The notes beneath the pieces are model-generated. The model was not told where the DNA came from. It did no database searches and was given only the letters and a program-made list of their open reading frames with translations. Made by a program: the position numbers and the translations under genes. A DNA stretch of 64,000 bases, from positions 47,185 to 111,184 of the forward strand of contig NZ_QKYK01000019.1 of assembly GCF_003426815.1 (NCBI RefSeq), read 5' to 3'. Position 1 is the stretch's first letter; every line of letters starts with the position of its first letter. This DNA comes from Desertimonas flava. GTDB taxonomy: Bacteria > Actinomycetota > Acidimicrobiia > Acidimicrobiales > Ilumatobacteraceae. This document shows positions 44,620 through 54,376 of this stretch, piece after piece.

Positions 44620-45284
44620 TCGGCACGTGGACCCGCCCGCTTCCGCTGTTGCCCGAGCGCGTCGTGGTGATCGCTCCCCATCCCGACGACGAGGTGCTGG
44701 GGTGCGGGATGACGATGCGTTGGCTGAGCGACCGGGCCTGTGACATCTCCCTCGTCGCGTGCACCGATGGTGAGGGGTCGCACCGCCGGTCCGCGGCGGT
44801 GTCGCCGGAGCAGCTGCGAGTCTGGCGTGCCGAGGAACGCGCTCGCGCCTTGGAGCTGCTCGGGCTCGCGCCGTCGGTCCTCCGGCTCGGTCTGCCCGAC
44901 GGAGAGCTCGCCGAGTCGACGGCCGAGCTCACCGACGCCCTGACCGCCGCCATCGCCGGAGCCGATGTGGTCATCGCACCGTGGCTCGGCGACGGCCATC
45001 CCGATCACGAGGCGGTGAGCCGCAGTGCCGCACGGGCGGCCCGCCGACGCCGCCTCCCGTTGTGGTGCGTTCCCGTGTGGGGCAAGGTGCGCCGCTCCCG
45101 TCCCTACGACGGGCGCGTCTCGAGACTCCGCCTGAGCGCCGACGCCCAGGAGGCCAAGGCGGCCGCAGCGGCGGCGTTCGTCAGCCAACTCCGACCCGTC
45201 GGCGCCGGCCCGCACGACGGGCCGGTGGTCCACCCGAGCGAGCTGACGGCGATGCTCGACGGTGAGGAGGTGTTGCTCTGGTGA
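44616..45284 (+). CDS. PIG-L family deacetylase
   Basis: A 222-residue zinc-dependent deacetylase. The metal motif PHPDDE is at residues 22-27, and [11 protein letters not shown] supplies the other His. Family members remove N-acetyl groups from GlcNAc-containing glycoconjugates or from mycothiol/bacillithiol precursors. The start is TTG 44616, overlapping the previous stop by 3 bases. GGGAGAG about 9 bases upstream supports it. The 3' end overlaps the methyltransferase gene start by 4 bases (GTGA). Confidence 0.9.
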   Translation: MIGTWTRPLPLLPERVVVIAPHPDDEVLGCGMTMRWLSDRACDISLVACTDGEGSHRRSAAVSPEQLRVWRAEERARALELLGLAPSVLRLGLPDGELAESTAELTDALTAAIAGADVVIAPWLGDGHPDHEAVSRSAARAARRRRLPLWCVPVWGKVRRSRPYDGRVSRLRLSADAQEAKAAAAAAFVSQLRPVGAGPHDGPVVHPSELTAMLDGEEVLLW

Positions 45285-45937
45285 GCCGGGCGCCGTCGAG
45301 TGGCCCGCAACCGACGTCCGATGCCTACTTCGCCGAGATGTGGGGACGGGCCGACGACCCGTGGGACCACGGGTCGCGCTGGTACGAGAAGCGGAAGTAC
45401 GGCCTCACGGTGGCGGCTCTCCCGCGGCCGCGCTACCGGCGGGCCTTCGAACCGGGCTGCGGCGCCGGCTTCCTCACCGCGGCGCTGGCGTCACGGACCG
45501 ACCATCTGCTGGCGATGGAGCGGTCACCGCGCGGCGTCTCGGTCACCCGGCGCCGATGCGCGGCCATGCCGGGCGTCGACGTCCGACGCGGCCGCATCCC
45601 CCACGACTGGCCGGCCGACACGTTCGACCTCATCGTGCTGTCCGAGGTGCTCTACTACCTCGACGACGACGGTCTCGCCCTCAGCCTGCGGCGAGCCGGC
45701 GAGAGCCTCGAGCCGGACGGCCACCTGATCGCCGTCCACTATCGCCCGCCGGTCGAGGAGCATGCGCGGCTCGGCGACGACGTCCACGGCGCACTCCGCG
45801 CGGCCCTCGGCGAACCGATGGCGACCTATCAGGACGCCGAGTTCGTGCTCGACGTCTTCTCGTCGCCGCGCCCTGTCGGCGGATCCACACCGTCCTCACC
45901 ATCACTCTCACAACCACCGGCCGATCGGCCGACCTAG
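45281..45937 (+). CDS. SAM-dependent methyltransferase (NodS-like)
   Basis: A 218-residue class I methyltransferase. The SAM motif I is [15 protein letters not shown], with motif II-like [12 protein letters not shown]. The layout resembles NodS, which methylates an amino group of a deacetylated chitooligosaccharide. The PIG-L deacetylase before it may create such an amino group, which is inference. Starts at GTG with a 4-base overlap. Confidence 0.9.
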   Translation: MSRAPSSGPQPTSDAYFAEMWGRADDPWDHGSRWYEKRKYGLTVAALPRPRYRRAFEPGCGAGFLTAALASRTDHLLAMERSPRGVSVTRRRCAAMPGVDVRRGRIPHDWPADTFDLIVLSEVLYYLDDDGLALSLRRAGESLEPDGHLIAVHYRPPVEEHARLGDDVHGALRAALGEPMATYQDAEFVLDVFSSPRPVGGSTPSSPSLSQPPADRPT

Positions 45938-45945
45938 GAGGAAAC

Positions 45946-48063
<2,118 letters not shown>

Positions 48064-48074
48064 CCCCGTACGCG

Positions 48075-48106
48075 ACGAGGCCCGGCAGTCGCCTGCCGGG
48101 CCTCGT
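48075..48106. terminator. bidirectional terminator between katE and CsbD gene
   Basis: ACGAGGCCCGGCAG (48075-48088), loop TCGC, then CTGCCGGGCCTCGT (48093-48106). It lies between the convergent catalase and CsbD genes. Confidence 0.8.
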
Positions 48107-48123
48107 TCGCGTCGTGGGCGGGA

Positions 48124-48312
48124 CTATCGGTCCTTGAACTTGTCCTTCACCGCGTCGACGGCATCGTCGAGCTTCTCCTTGGCCGAGTCGAGGGCGTCTT
48201 TCACCTTGCCGCCCTTCTCGTCGATCTCACCTTCGCGCTTGAGATCGTCGTCGTCGGTGAGATCACCGGCCGCCTGCTTGATGCGGCCTTTGGCCTGATC
48301 CATGTTGCTCAT
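48124..48312 (-). CDS. CsbD-family stress protein
   Basis: A 62-residue charged helical protein matching CsbD: MDQAKGRIKQAAGDLTDDDDL-like start followed by KREGEIDEKGGKVKDAL. CsbD proteins accumulate in general stress; function unknown. I chose ATG 48312. A longer in-frame reading upstream has no supporting site. It is next to katE and Dps. Confidence 0.93.
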   Translation of the reverse strand: MSNMDQAKGRIKQAAGDLTDDDDLKREGEIDEKGGKVKDALDSAKEKLDDAVDAVKDKFKDR

Positions 48313-48384
48313 GTCGTGTGCCTTTCTTGTGTGGGACAGGTCGTGTGATGAGCGCGTGTCGTTGGAGCCCGGCACGCGCTCCGG

Positions 48385-48546
48385 TCAGTGTTCGGCGCTG
48401 CGCCGGAAGATGCTGTAGCCCCCGGGGCCGACGAGACATCCGGCGACGATCAGGACGACGCCGAGAATGATCTGGCCCTGGAAGAGCTGGACGATCCCGA
48501 CCACCACCAAGATGGCGGCGAGGATCCAGAGCAACGTGCTGGACAT
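48385..48546 (-). CDS. small membrane protein (GPGGYSIFRR type)
   Basis: A 53-residue protein with one or two hydrophobic stretches (LLWILAAILVVVGIVQLFQG; ILGVVLIVAGCLVGP). It ends in GPGGYSIFRR, a C-terminus I recognise from small membrane proteins of actinobacteria. Ribosome binding site AGAGG is near. Function unknown; located among oxidative-stress genes. Confidence 0.85.
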   Translation of the reverse strand: MSSTLLWILAAILVVVGIVQLFQGQIILGVVLIVAGCLVGPGGYSIFRRSAEH

Positions 48547-48590
48547 TTCAACCTCTGCTTTCCGATACGGCGGGATTGCCGTTCGACCGA

Positions 48591-49214
48591 TCAGCGACGC
48601 CGTCCGCGCGCCGCGCGAGCGGCGCCCGTCTCGGAGGTGGCGTCACTGGTGACCAGCGAGCCGCTCGAGTTCTCGAGGTGGGCTCGCACGAACCAGTGGT
48701 ACTGCTCGAGGGTGGCCGTCTGGCTGATGACCAGATCCTGGGTGACCGGGTCGAGCTCCTCGAGCGCTTCGATGGCGTCGCGGTGGGAATCGATGACGCC
48801 CGTGTAGACGAGATCGAGCGCCCCGAGATGGGCCTGGACGGTGTCCCGGCCGAGCGAGTAGTCGTCCCATGACCGGGTGGCGACGAGATGGCCGGGCAAG
48901 CCGTTGGGCTCGCCACCGAGCGTGGCGATGCGCTCCGCCGTCGCGTCGACCATCAGCGCCACGCCCTCGTACTGCGGGTCCAGCATCTGGTGCACGGCGA
49001 TGAAGCCTGGCCCGGTCACGTTCCAGTGGATGTGCTTCAGAGTCAGCGTGAGGTCGGTCAACGAGACCAGCCGATCGGCGAGGATGTCGACGACCGACTT
49101 GCTGGCCTCGACGTCGAGGCCGGGCGTCGTGAACGCCACGACGTTGCTCTCCTTCGCCGCTGCCTTCTTCGCAGGGGACCTCTTCGAGGCCGACTTGGCC
49201 GGTGCTGCTGGCAT
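48591..49214 (-). CDS. dps: Dps-family ferritin with basic N-terminal tail
   Basis: A 207-residue Dps protein. The inter-subunit ferroxidase site residues are at His63, His75 and Asp90 (LKHIHWNVTG ... AVHQMLD). The N-terminal 25 residues are Lys/Ala-rich (SKRSPAKKAAAKES), typical of Dps proteins that bind DNA. Ribosome binding site GGAG lies 5 bases upstream. It stores iron and shields DNA during oxidative or starvation stress. The C-terminus ends with an Arg-rich tail (ARAARGRRR). Confidence 0.95.
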   Translation of the reverse strand: MPAAPAKSASKRSPAKKAAAKESNVVAFTTPGLDVEASKSVVDILADRLVSLTDLTLTLKHIHWNVTGPGFIAVHQMLDPQYEGVALMVDATAERIATLGGEPNGLPGHLVATRSWDDYSLGRDTVQAHLGALDLVYTGVIDSHRDAIEALEELDPVTQDLVISQTATLEQYHWFVRAHLENSSGSLVTSDATSETGAARAARGRRR

Positions 49215-49224
49215 GTGTTCTCCT

Positions 49225-50037
49225 TCAATCGCAGACGACGGATGCGTACCCGTCGCGGGCGATATCCATGTCGGCGCGAGCCGGTCCGGCGAGGCGCCGG
49301 AGGTTGGCGGAGAACCCGCCGCGCACGCGACCGTGCGCTCGGCTGCTCGTAGTGACGGTGACGTCGGTGGGCTGGACCCGCATCGCTCCGACCTCCCCCA
49401 GGCGCCGCCAGAGGCGGTGGTCCTCGCCGATCACGGTGCGCCGGCTCCACCCACCCCCTGCGAGATACGCATCCGCCCGGACGCCCAGGTTGGCTCCGTG
49501 GACGTGACGGTGGGCCGCGCCGTCGGCGGCATACACCCCACCGAATGCGGCGAACACGCCGGGATCCGTCGATGCCGGGTCCAGGGTCACGATCCCGGCC
49601 ACGGCGTCGTGGCCTCGGTGGGCGTGGCGGAGCTGCCGCTCCAGCCAGTCGGCCGGCACGACGCAGTCGGCGTCGGTGTGGGCGAGCCACACGCCGCCGG
49701 GTTCGATGGTGTCCATGATGCCGAGCGCCGTCGCCACGCCTGCCCTGCGGGCTCCACCAGCACTGCGCCACGTCCCTTCGACGACCTGGAGTGAGGCGGC
49801 TAGGGGGGCCCGGCGGGCGCGAGCGGCGGTGGCGTCGCGGCAGGAGTCGGCGGCCACGACGACCGTCACCGGCTGGTGGATGCGCCGGGCCGCCCGGTCG
49901 ACCGATTCCAGGCACCGTTCGATCAGGTCCTCCTCGTTGCGGGCCGGGACGGCGACCACGACGTGGGTGACGAGGCGGGTCATCGCCGGTGCGCTGCCCC
50001 GCGAGCCATCGGACAGCCCCGGGGGCAGCGAACTCAT
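49225..50037 (-). CDS. glycosyltransferase family 2 protein
   Basis: A 270-residue GT-A enzyme. The nucleotide-sugar region is VVVAVPARNEEDLIERCLESV and the metal-binding DxD is TDADCV. Acceptor side reads GANLGVRADAYLAGGGW. It probably transfers a sugar to a membrane or metabolite acceptor, but the substrates are not visible. ATG 50037 is called; ATG 49983 would give a more compact N-terminus. It lies 10 bases after the Dps gene. In other genomes such glycosyltransferases accompany acyl-CoA dehydrogenase/PIG-L/methyltransferase operons like the one at 43663-45937. Confidence 0.9.
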   Translation of the reverse strand: MSSLPPGLSDGSRGSAPAMTRLVTHVVVAVPARNEEDLIERCLESVDRAARRIHQPVTVVVAADSCRDATAARARRAPLAASLQVVEGTWRSAGGARRAGVATALGIMDTIEPGGVWLAHTDADCVVPADWLERQLRHAHRGHDAVAGIVTLDPASTDPGVFAAFGGVYAADGAAHRHVHGANLGVRADAYLAGGGWSRRTVIGEDHRLWRRLGEVGAMRVQPTDVTVTTSSRAHGRVRGGFSANLRRLAGPARADMDIARDGYASVVCD

Positions 50038-50076
50038 GCCGGCCTACGTACCCGCCGCGGCGCGGTCCAAGCGCGA

Positions 50077-50109
50077 CCTGACGGGATGTGCCCGGCACAT
50101 CCCGTCAGG
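50077..50109. repeat. 33-bp perfect palindrome with GTGCC-C-GGCAC core (copy 4)
   Basis: Left arm CCTGACGGGATGTGCC, central C, exact complementary right arm. It overlaps the last codon and stop of the Nei2 gene and lies 40 bases before the glycosyltransferase start, both on the minus strand. Confidence 0.92.
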
Positions 50110-50965
50110 GGCGGCGGCGGAGGTTGCGGCGGGCGGGGTGGAGGGCGAGGAGGCGGTCGATGCGGGCGCGGTCGACGGTGCGTTCGTCGGTCATCGGCTG
50201 GCAGTGCGGGCACCACACACTCACCCGGCGCCACGGGCTGTCGGCCTCGGACCACCCGTCGAGACGTGTCCCGCACAGCGGGCACGGCCGGCCGCGCTTG
50301 CCGTAGACCCAGTGGTCGGGTGTCGACATCCGGCGGCCTGTCGTGTTCCGGGGCCCTCGCTGCATCGTGTAGCGGATGATCGCCACACCGACGTCGACCA
50401 GGTCGACGAGACCGGTGATGGTGCCAACGGGTTGATTCGGCGACACGCCGGCGATGAACGGCACCTCGACGGCGAAGACGTTGCCGAACCCGGCCACGTT
50501 GCGCTGGTCGAGCAGGGCCGCCGCCACGGGCACGGCGCCGTCGTGGGTCAGACGGAGCGCGACGAGGTCGAGGTCGGGTGGATCGGCGGCGCACACGTCG
50601 GGCCCGAGGTGGCCGACGACACGTGACTCGTCGGAGGTGGACAGCAGTTCCAGCACCGGCACGTCGACGGCGGTGAGCATGCCGTTGGCGAACGACAACT
50701 CGAGCCGGCGCCGGAACGGGGAGGCGTCGGCTCGACGGCCGACCACCATCGCCCCGTCCATCCGGAGGTGGGCACGCAGCGTCCGCCCGTCGTCGAAGCG
50801 GATCAGGAGATGCTTGCCGACGGCGTCAGCGCCGATGAGCGTCGCACCGGTGAGATCCACACCCACGAGTCGTGGATGACGAGTGACGCAGCGGGTCACG
50901 ACCTGCCCGGCGAGGCGCTCGTTGATCCGGCCGGCCAATCGCCGGATCGAGTCTCCTTCGGCCAC
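50105..50965 (-). CDS. Fpg/Nei-family DNA glycosylase (Nei2-like), N-terminal Ala variant
   Basis: About 286 residues. N-domain strands read GKHLLIRFDDGRTLRAHLRMDG, the H2TH helix NVAGFGNVFAVEVPFIAGVSP, and a C-terminal zinc finger has CPLCG and CPHCQ. In family members the first residues are (M)PEGD, where Pro2 is the nucleophile and Glu3 the acid. Here GTG 50965 gives M-A-E-G-D. Glu is kept, the Pro is Ala. It should recognise oxidised bases or abasic sites, but base excision through Pro2 may be lost. An upstream in-frame GTG at 50971 would not add Pro. Actinobacterial Nei2 proteins are the nearest type. Confidence 0.9.
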   Translation of the reverse strand: MAEGDSIRRLAGRINERLAGQVVTRCVTRHPRLVGVDLTGATLIGADAVGKHLLIRFDDGRTLRAHLRMDGAMVVGRRADASPFRRRLELSFANGMLTAVDVPVLELLSTSDESRVVGHLGPDVCAADPPDLDLVALRLTHDGAVPVAAALLDQRNVAGFGNVFAVEVPFIAGVSPNQPVGTITGLVDLVDVGVAIIRYTMQRGPRNTTGRRMSTPDHWVYGKRGRPCPLCGTRLDGWSEADSPWRRVSVWCPHCQPMTDERTVDRARIDRLLALHPARRNLRRRP

Positions 50966-50990
50966 GCCCACAGTCTGGCGTGGGAAATGG

Positions 50991-51026
50991 TTAGCCCTTG
51001 CGCTAAGTAAGGGACGATCCTATACT
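50991..51026 (+). promoter_or_regulatory. promoter and operator of the ArsR operon, probably leaderless
   Basis: A -35 TTGCGC (50998-51003), 17-base spacer and -10 TATACT (51021-51026). The expected start at 51033-51034 coincides with the GTG of the ArsR gene. TTAGC (50991-50995) and GCTAA (51002-51006) form an inverted repeat over the -35, a likely ArsR operator. A further TTAGC lies at the -10. Confidence 0.7.
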
Positions 51027-51033
51027 TAGCCGA

Positions 51034-51402
51034 GTGGCAAAGTATTCAGGGGCGCTCGAGGCCGCCCGACTCGACGACGTGTTCGGCGCCCTCGCCGACC
51101 CGACACGGCGCAGCGTGATCGGCCAACTCGGACGGGGTCCGGCCAGCGTCGGCGATCTCGCCCGGTCCTCCCCGATGACCCTGCCGTCGTTCATGAAGCA
51201 CATCCGGTACCTCGAAGCGGTCGGCCTGATCCACACGACCAAGGAGGGCCGGGTACGTCGATGCGCGCTCGACCGCGAACGGCTCGCCGTCGTCGACGGA
51301 TGGCTCGCCGAACAACGGGCCATCTGGGAGGGCCGGACCGACCGCCTCGAGCAGTTCGTCACGTCCACCGACGCCAACGACCCCCGACAGGAGCACGTAT
51401 GA
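51034..51402 (+). CDS. ArsR-family transcriptional regulator
   Basis: 122 residues, winged HTH: DDVFGALADPTRRSVIGQLGRGPASVGDLARSSPMTLPSFMKHIRYLEAVGLI (key parts ALADPTRRSVI and FMKHIRYLEAVGLI). There are no metal-binding cysteines, so it is not an arsenic/zinc sensor. It belongs to the ArsR group paired with SRPBCC (AHSA1) genes. The promoter overlaps its own operator, so it likely represses itself and the two genes downstream, with which it overlaps by 4 bases. Confidence 0.93.
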   Translation: MAKYSGALEAARLDDVFGALADPTRRSVIGQLGRGPASVGDLARSSPMTLPSFMKHIRYLEAVGLIHTTKEGRVRRCALDRERLAVVDGWLAEQRAIWEGRTDRLEQFVTSTDANDPRQEHV

Positions 51403-51872
51403 ATCCCGATCTCGATCTCACGCTCGATCGCGTCATCCGGGCCAGCCCGGACGCGATCTGGCAGGCGTGGACGGAACCCGCTCGGCTCGCCGCCTGGTGG
51501 CTCCCGGCGCCGACACGCTGTCGCGTGGAGCGCCTCGAACCGGTGGCGGGCGGGGCGTTCGTCACGTCGATGAGCGAGGACGGCACGGCGTTCGTCCCCC
51601 ACCTCGATGCCTGCTTCCTCGTCGTCGACGCCGGCAAGCGGCTCGTGTTCACCAACGCCGTCGACAGCTCATGGCGCCCGGCAGCGCCCGATCCGGTGTC
51701 GATGACCGCCGAGATCGCCCTCCATCGGCATGCGGACGGCACCGACTATCGCGTGCTCGTCCGCCACGGTGACCGCGCGGCGCGAGATCGTCACGCCGAG
51801 CTCGGGTTCCTCGACGGCTGGGGCACGGTCACCGATCAACTGGCGCGTCTCGTGGAAGGGGGCGCGCGATGA
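51399..51872 (+). CDS. SRPBCC (AHSA1)-family protein
   Basis: A 157-residue START-like fold protein of the AHSA1 type. The opening DLTLDRVIRASPDAIWQAWTEPARLAAWW is diagnostic, and MTAEIALHRHADGTDY forms a central strand. Such proteins bind hydrophobic ligands; partner genes encode ArsR regulators. It overlaps the ArsR stop and the reductase start by 4 bases each (ATGA). The ligand is unknown. Confidence 0.92.
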   Translation: MNPDLDLTLDRVIRASPDAIWQAWTEPARLAAWWLPAPTRCRVERLEPVAGGAFVTSMSEDGTAFVPHLDACFLVVDAGKRLVFTNAVDSSWRPAAPDPVSMTAEIALHRHADGTDYRVLVRHGDRAARDRHAELGFLDGWGTVTDQLARLVEGGAR

Positions 51873-52513
51873 AGCTCACGTTGACGCAGTTCGTCACGCT
51901 CGACGGCGTCTATCAGGGACCCGGGTCGCCGGACGAGGACCGTACGGGTGGGTTCACCCGCGGTGGGTGGATGGTCCCGCACATGGACGAGACGTTCACC
52001 GCCCGGGCCGCCGATTGGCTGTCGCGGGCCGACGCCCTCTTGTTCGGTAGGCGGACCTACGAGGCCTTCGCCGAGGCGTGGCCGCAGATCACCGACCCCG
52101 ACGATCCGTTCACCGAGCGGATGAACGGGCTCCCGAAGTACGTCGCGTCGACCGCGCTCGTCGAGGCGTCGTGGCAGCCGACCACCATCCTGCGCGGCGA
52201 CATCGTCGCCGAGGTCGCCGAGCTCAAGTCCCGCCCCGGCGGCGAGCTCCAGCTGCACGGCTCGGCGACGCTCTCGCAGAGCCTGCTGGCCGCCGGGTTG
52301 ATCGACGAGATCCGTCTCGTCGTCACCCCGACCGTCCTCGGCGAGGGGCGCCGCCTGTTCGCCGCATCGGGACCCGCGGTCGGCATGCGCGTCACCGAGG
52401 CCAGCACGACGCCCGGTGGGCTGACGATCCTCACCTTCGAGACCGTCACCGCCCCCGAGTACGGCACCTACGAGGGGGTCAACGCGATGTCCGGCGCGGA
52501 TCGCGCCGACTGA
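51869..52513 (+). CDS. dihydrofolate reductase-like (RibD C-terminal) family protein
   Basis: A 214-residue protein of the RibD-C/YwjB group. It opens LTLTQFVTLDGVYQGPG and contains DALLFGRRTYEAFAEAWP. The C-terminal LIDEIRLVVTPTVLGEGRRLF is diagnostic. Members are NADPH-dependent reductases of unknown substrate, not essential folate enzymes. It is the third gene of the ArsR operon. Confidence 0.92.
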   Translation: MKLTLTQFVTLDGVYQGPGSPDEDRTGGFTRGGWMVPHMDETFTARAADWLSRADALLFGRRTYEAFAEAWPQITDPDDPFTERMNGLPKYVASTALVEASWQPTTILRGDIVAEVAELKSRPGGELQLHGSATLSQSLLAAGLIDEIRLVVTPTVLGEGRRLFAASGPAVGMRVTEASTTPGGLTILTFETVTAPEYGTYEGVNAMSGADRAD

Positions 52514-52538
52514 CCCGGCCGCGCCTGGCGCGACGTGG

Positions 52539-52994
52539 CTACTCGAGTGCCGCAGCGAGGCGTTCGAGCGTGCCGCTGATCGTCTGGCGGTTCCGCTCGG
52601 TGCGGTCGTCGATGCCGGAGATCTGCTTGCTGAGCTCGAGCGCCGACTCGGGTCGCAGGTCCTCGTTCCACTCGGTGACTCGTGATCCCGTCGCCGTCGG
52701 CTCGATGCGGTACCCCCACGTGGAGTAGTGGACATCGAACATCGAGCACTCGAACGTGAATGCCCGGCCGGGATCCGCCTCGACGACCTTGCCCTGGGTG
52801 GTCCACCGGTGCTCACCGTTGCGGTTGTGGCCGTCGAACGTCGCACCGACCGCCGGGCCGGTGACGCCGTCGTGCCAGTCGCAGGCGTAGCACTCCTGCG
52901 ACCATTCGCCCATTCGTGTCACGTCCGAGATCGCCGCGTAGACCGCCTCGGGCGACGCGGCGATCTCACGGGAGACCTCGATGCGTTCGGCCAT
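52539..52994 (-). CDS. SRPBCC (polyketide cyclase/START-like) family protein
   Basis: A 151-residue START-like protein: IEVSREIAASPEAVYAAISDVTRMGEWSQEC at the start and a helical cap with RVTEWNEDLRP. A hydrophobic pocket is typical. It likely binds a small hydrophobic molecule; function unknown. ATG 52994 gives the family length; no strong ribosome binding site. Convergent with the reductase gene. Confidence 0.85.
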   Translation of the reverse strand: MAERIEVSREIAASPEAVYAAISDVTRMGEWSQECYACDWHDGVTGPAVGATFDGHNRNGEHRWTTQGKVVEADPGRAFTFECSMFDVHYSTWGYRIEPTATGSRVTEWNEDLRPESALELSKQISGIDDRTERNRQTISGTLERLAAALE

Positions 52995-53122
52995 GCCGGG
53001 TGAGTCCAGCACAGCGCGACCGCTCCCGACGACCCGGGCCAGATGGCGGGGCGGGGGTACCGACATCAGAGTGGGTGAGCGGCTATCCGAGCGTGCGCGG
53101 GTGACGGGTAGGTTGCCCGCCC

Positions 53123-53785
53123 GTGAACCGCTTCTGGCCGGAGGACCGTGCCGTCCATCGCCTCGTGCGCTGCGTCGTCGGCCTCGCGATCTTCGGACTC
53201 GGGGTGGCGATGCTGATCGACGCCGATCTCGGTGCGGCACCCTGGGACGTCTTCCACACCGGCGTCAGCGATCTCACCGGCATGCCGGTCGGCACCGTCA
53301 TCATCCTCGTCGGCGTCGCTCTCCTCGGCTTGTGGATCCCGTTGCGGGAACGGGTGGGCCTCGGCACGATCCTCAACGCCGTGCTGATCGGAGCCACCGT
53401 CGACGTCGCGCGTCCGGCGATCCCCGACGACCTGCCGCTCCTCGTCCGCGTCGGGCTGATGGTCGGCGGCGTGGTCGTGATCGCCATCGGGTCCGGCCTC
53501 TACATCGGCGCCGGCCTCGGGCCCGGCCCGCGCGACGGCCTGATGACCGGCCTCGGCCGCCGTGGCATCTCCATCCGTGCGGCGCGGACTGGTCTCGAGC
53601 TGAGCGTGCTGCTGATCGGCGTGCTGCTCGGCGGAGCGATCGGCGTGGGCACGGCCGTGTTCGCCCTCGGGATCGGTCCGCTCGTCCACGTGACCGTGCC
53701 GCGGCTGAGCATCGAAGGTCCTCGAAGCGCGGATCTCGCGGCGGCCGCCGCTCCGTCCGCGCGTCCGGCTCAGCCGTCCCAGTAG
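53123..53785 (+). CDS. YczE/YitT-like integral membrane protein
   Basis: A 220-residue membrane protein with about five hydrophobic segments. The conserved features are LIDADLGAAPWDVFHTG and ALYIGAGLGPGPRDGLMTGL-like loops (here GLYIGAGLGPGPRDGLMTGL). Homologues such as YczE have no agreed function. It starts at GTG 53123. A convergent minus-strand reading frame overlaps its end but has no support. Confidence 0.88.
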   Translation: MNRFWPEDRAVHRLVRCVVGLAIFGLGVAMLIDADLGAAPWDVFHTGVSDLTGMPVGTVIILVGVALLGLWIPLRERVGLGTILNAVLIGATVDVARPAIPDDLPLLVRVGLMVGGVVVIAIGSGLYIGAGLGPGPRDGLMTGLGRRGISIRAARTGLELSVLLIGVLLGGAIGVGTAVFALGIGPLVHVTVPRLSIEGPRSADLAAAAAPSARPAQPSQ

Positions 53786-54165
53786 AGCTGCCACGGGTCG
53801 GGGAGCAGCTCGCGCAACGGGGCCGACCGGCCGTCGGAGCAGCACCGTGGTGTCGACATTGCCGGTGTCGATCTGAAACGTAGTTGTGCGTACGGGGTGG
53901 GCCTCGGGGAGCGCGCTGGGTCGGCACTTCGGCTGGGGCCGTCGCGCCTCGCCGGAGGTCGGTCCGCCTCGCCGGTGACGGCTGCTGCTCCGACGGTGAG
54001 GTGATCGACGTCAGTGGCCGGGTGGACGCTGGACCACGTCGAGAGTCTGGGGCTCGATCGTGCCATTCGGTGATCGGGGGCGGGATCGTGACGAAAACCG
54101 ACACGATCCAGCCCTCGAAACATCCCCACGAGCCGCGCCGACGTCGAGACCCCGGAAACGACGAC
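53786..54165. other. intergenic stretch without a supported gene
   Basis: 380 bases between the YczE gene and the tRNA terminator. A minus-strand reading frame (53770-54129) ends in a plausible LLPDPWQLYWDG tail, but it has no ribosome binding site, a biased composition and an overlap with YczE. It may be the decayed end of a gene. I see no RNA or repeat. Confidence 0.5.
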
Positions 54166-54190
54166 GGTCCGAGTCGTGATGACTCGGACC
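54166..54190 (-). terminator. terminator downstream of tRNA-Arg
   Basis: GGTCCGAGTC, loop GTGAT, GACTCGGACC. It lies 27 bases past the 3' end of the tRNA. A smaller stem GATGTC-TCGC-GACATC lies at 54197-54212. Confidence 0.8.
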
Positions 54191-54217
54191 GTTGGCGATG
54201 TCTCGCGACATCACGTG

Positions 54218-54292
54218 TGGTGCCCTCGGCAGGATTCGAACCTGCGCACACGGCTCCGGAGGCCGATGCTCTATCCCCTGAGCTACGAGGGC
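54218..54292 (-). tRNA. tRNA-Arg (anticodon CCG)
   Basis: A full cloverleaf on the minus strand: acceptor GCCCTCG pairs with CGAGGGC, D-arm GCTC..GAGC, anticodon stem with loop CTCCGGA (anticodon CCG, codon CGG), and T-arm CAGG-TTCGAAT-CCTG. The 3' CCA is encoded (54218-54220). It lies head-to-head with argS, 84 bases apart. Confidence 0.96.
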
Positions 54293-54376
54293 TGGGTGTA
54301 GCGGAAGCAGGTTACCGGCGAGCGCGGGCAACGCACTGCGTGAACGGGCGGCGGTCCGGCCAGAATTGAGCGCACC

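Noticed and set aside
53770..54129. 119-residue minus-strand reading frame ending in a plausible LLPDPWQLYWDG
   Set aside because: Overlaps the end of the YczE gene, no ribosome binding site and no recognisable domain; noted only as possible gene remnant.
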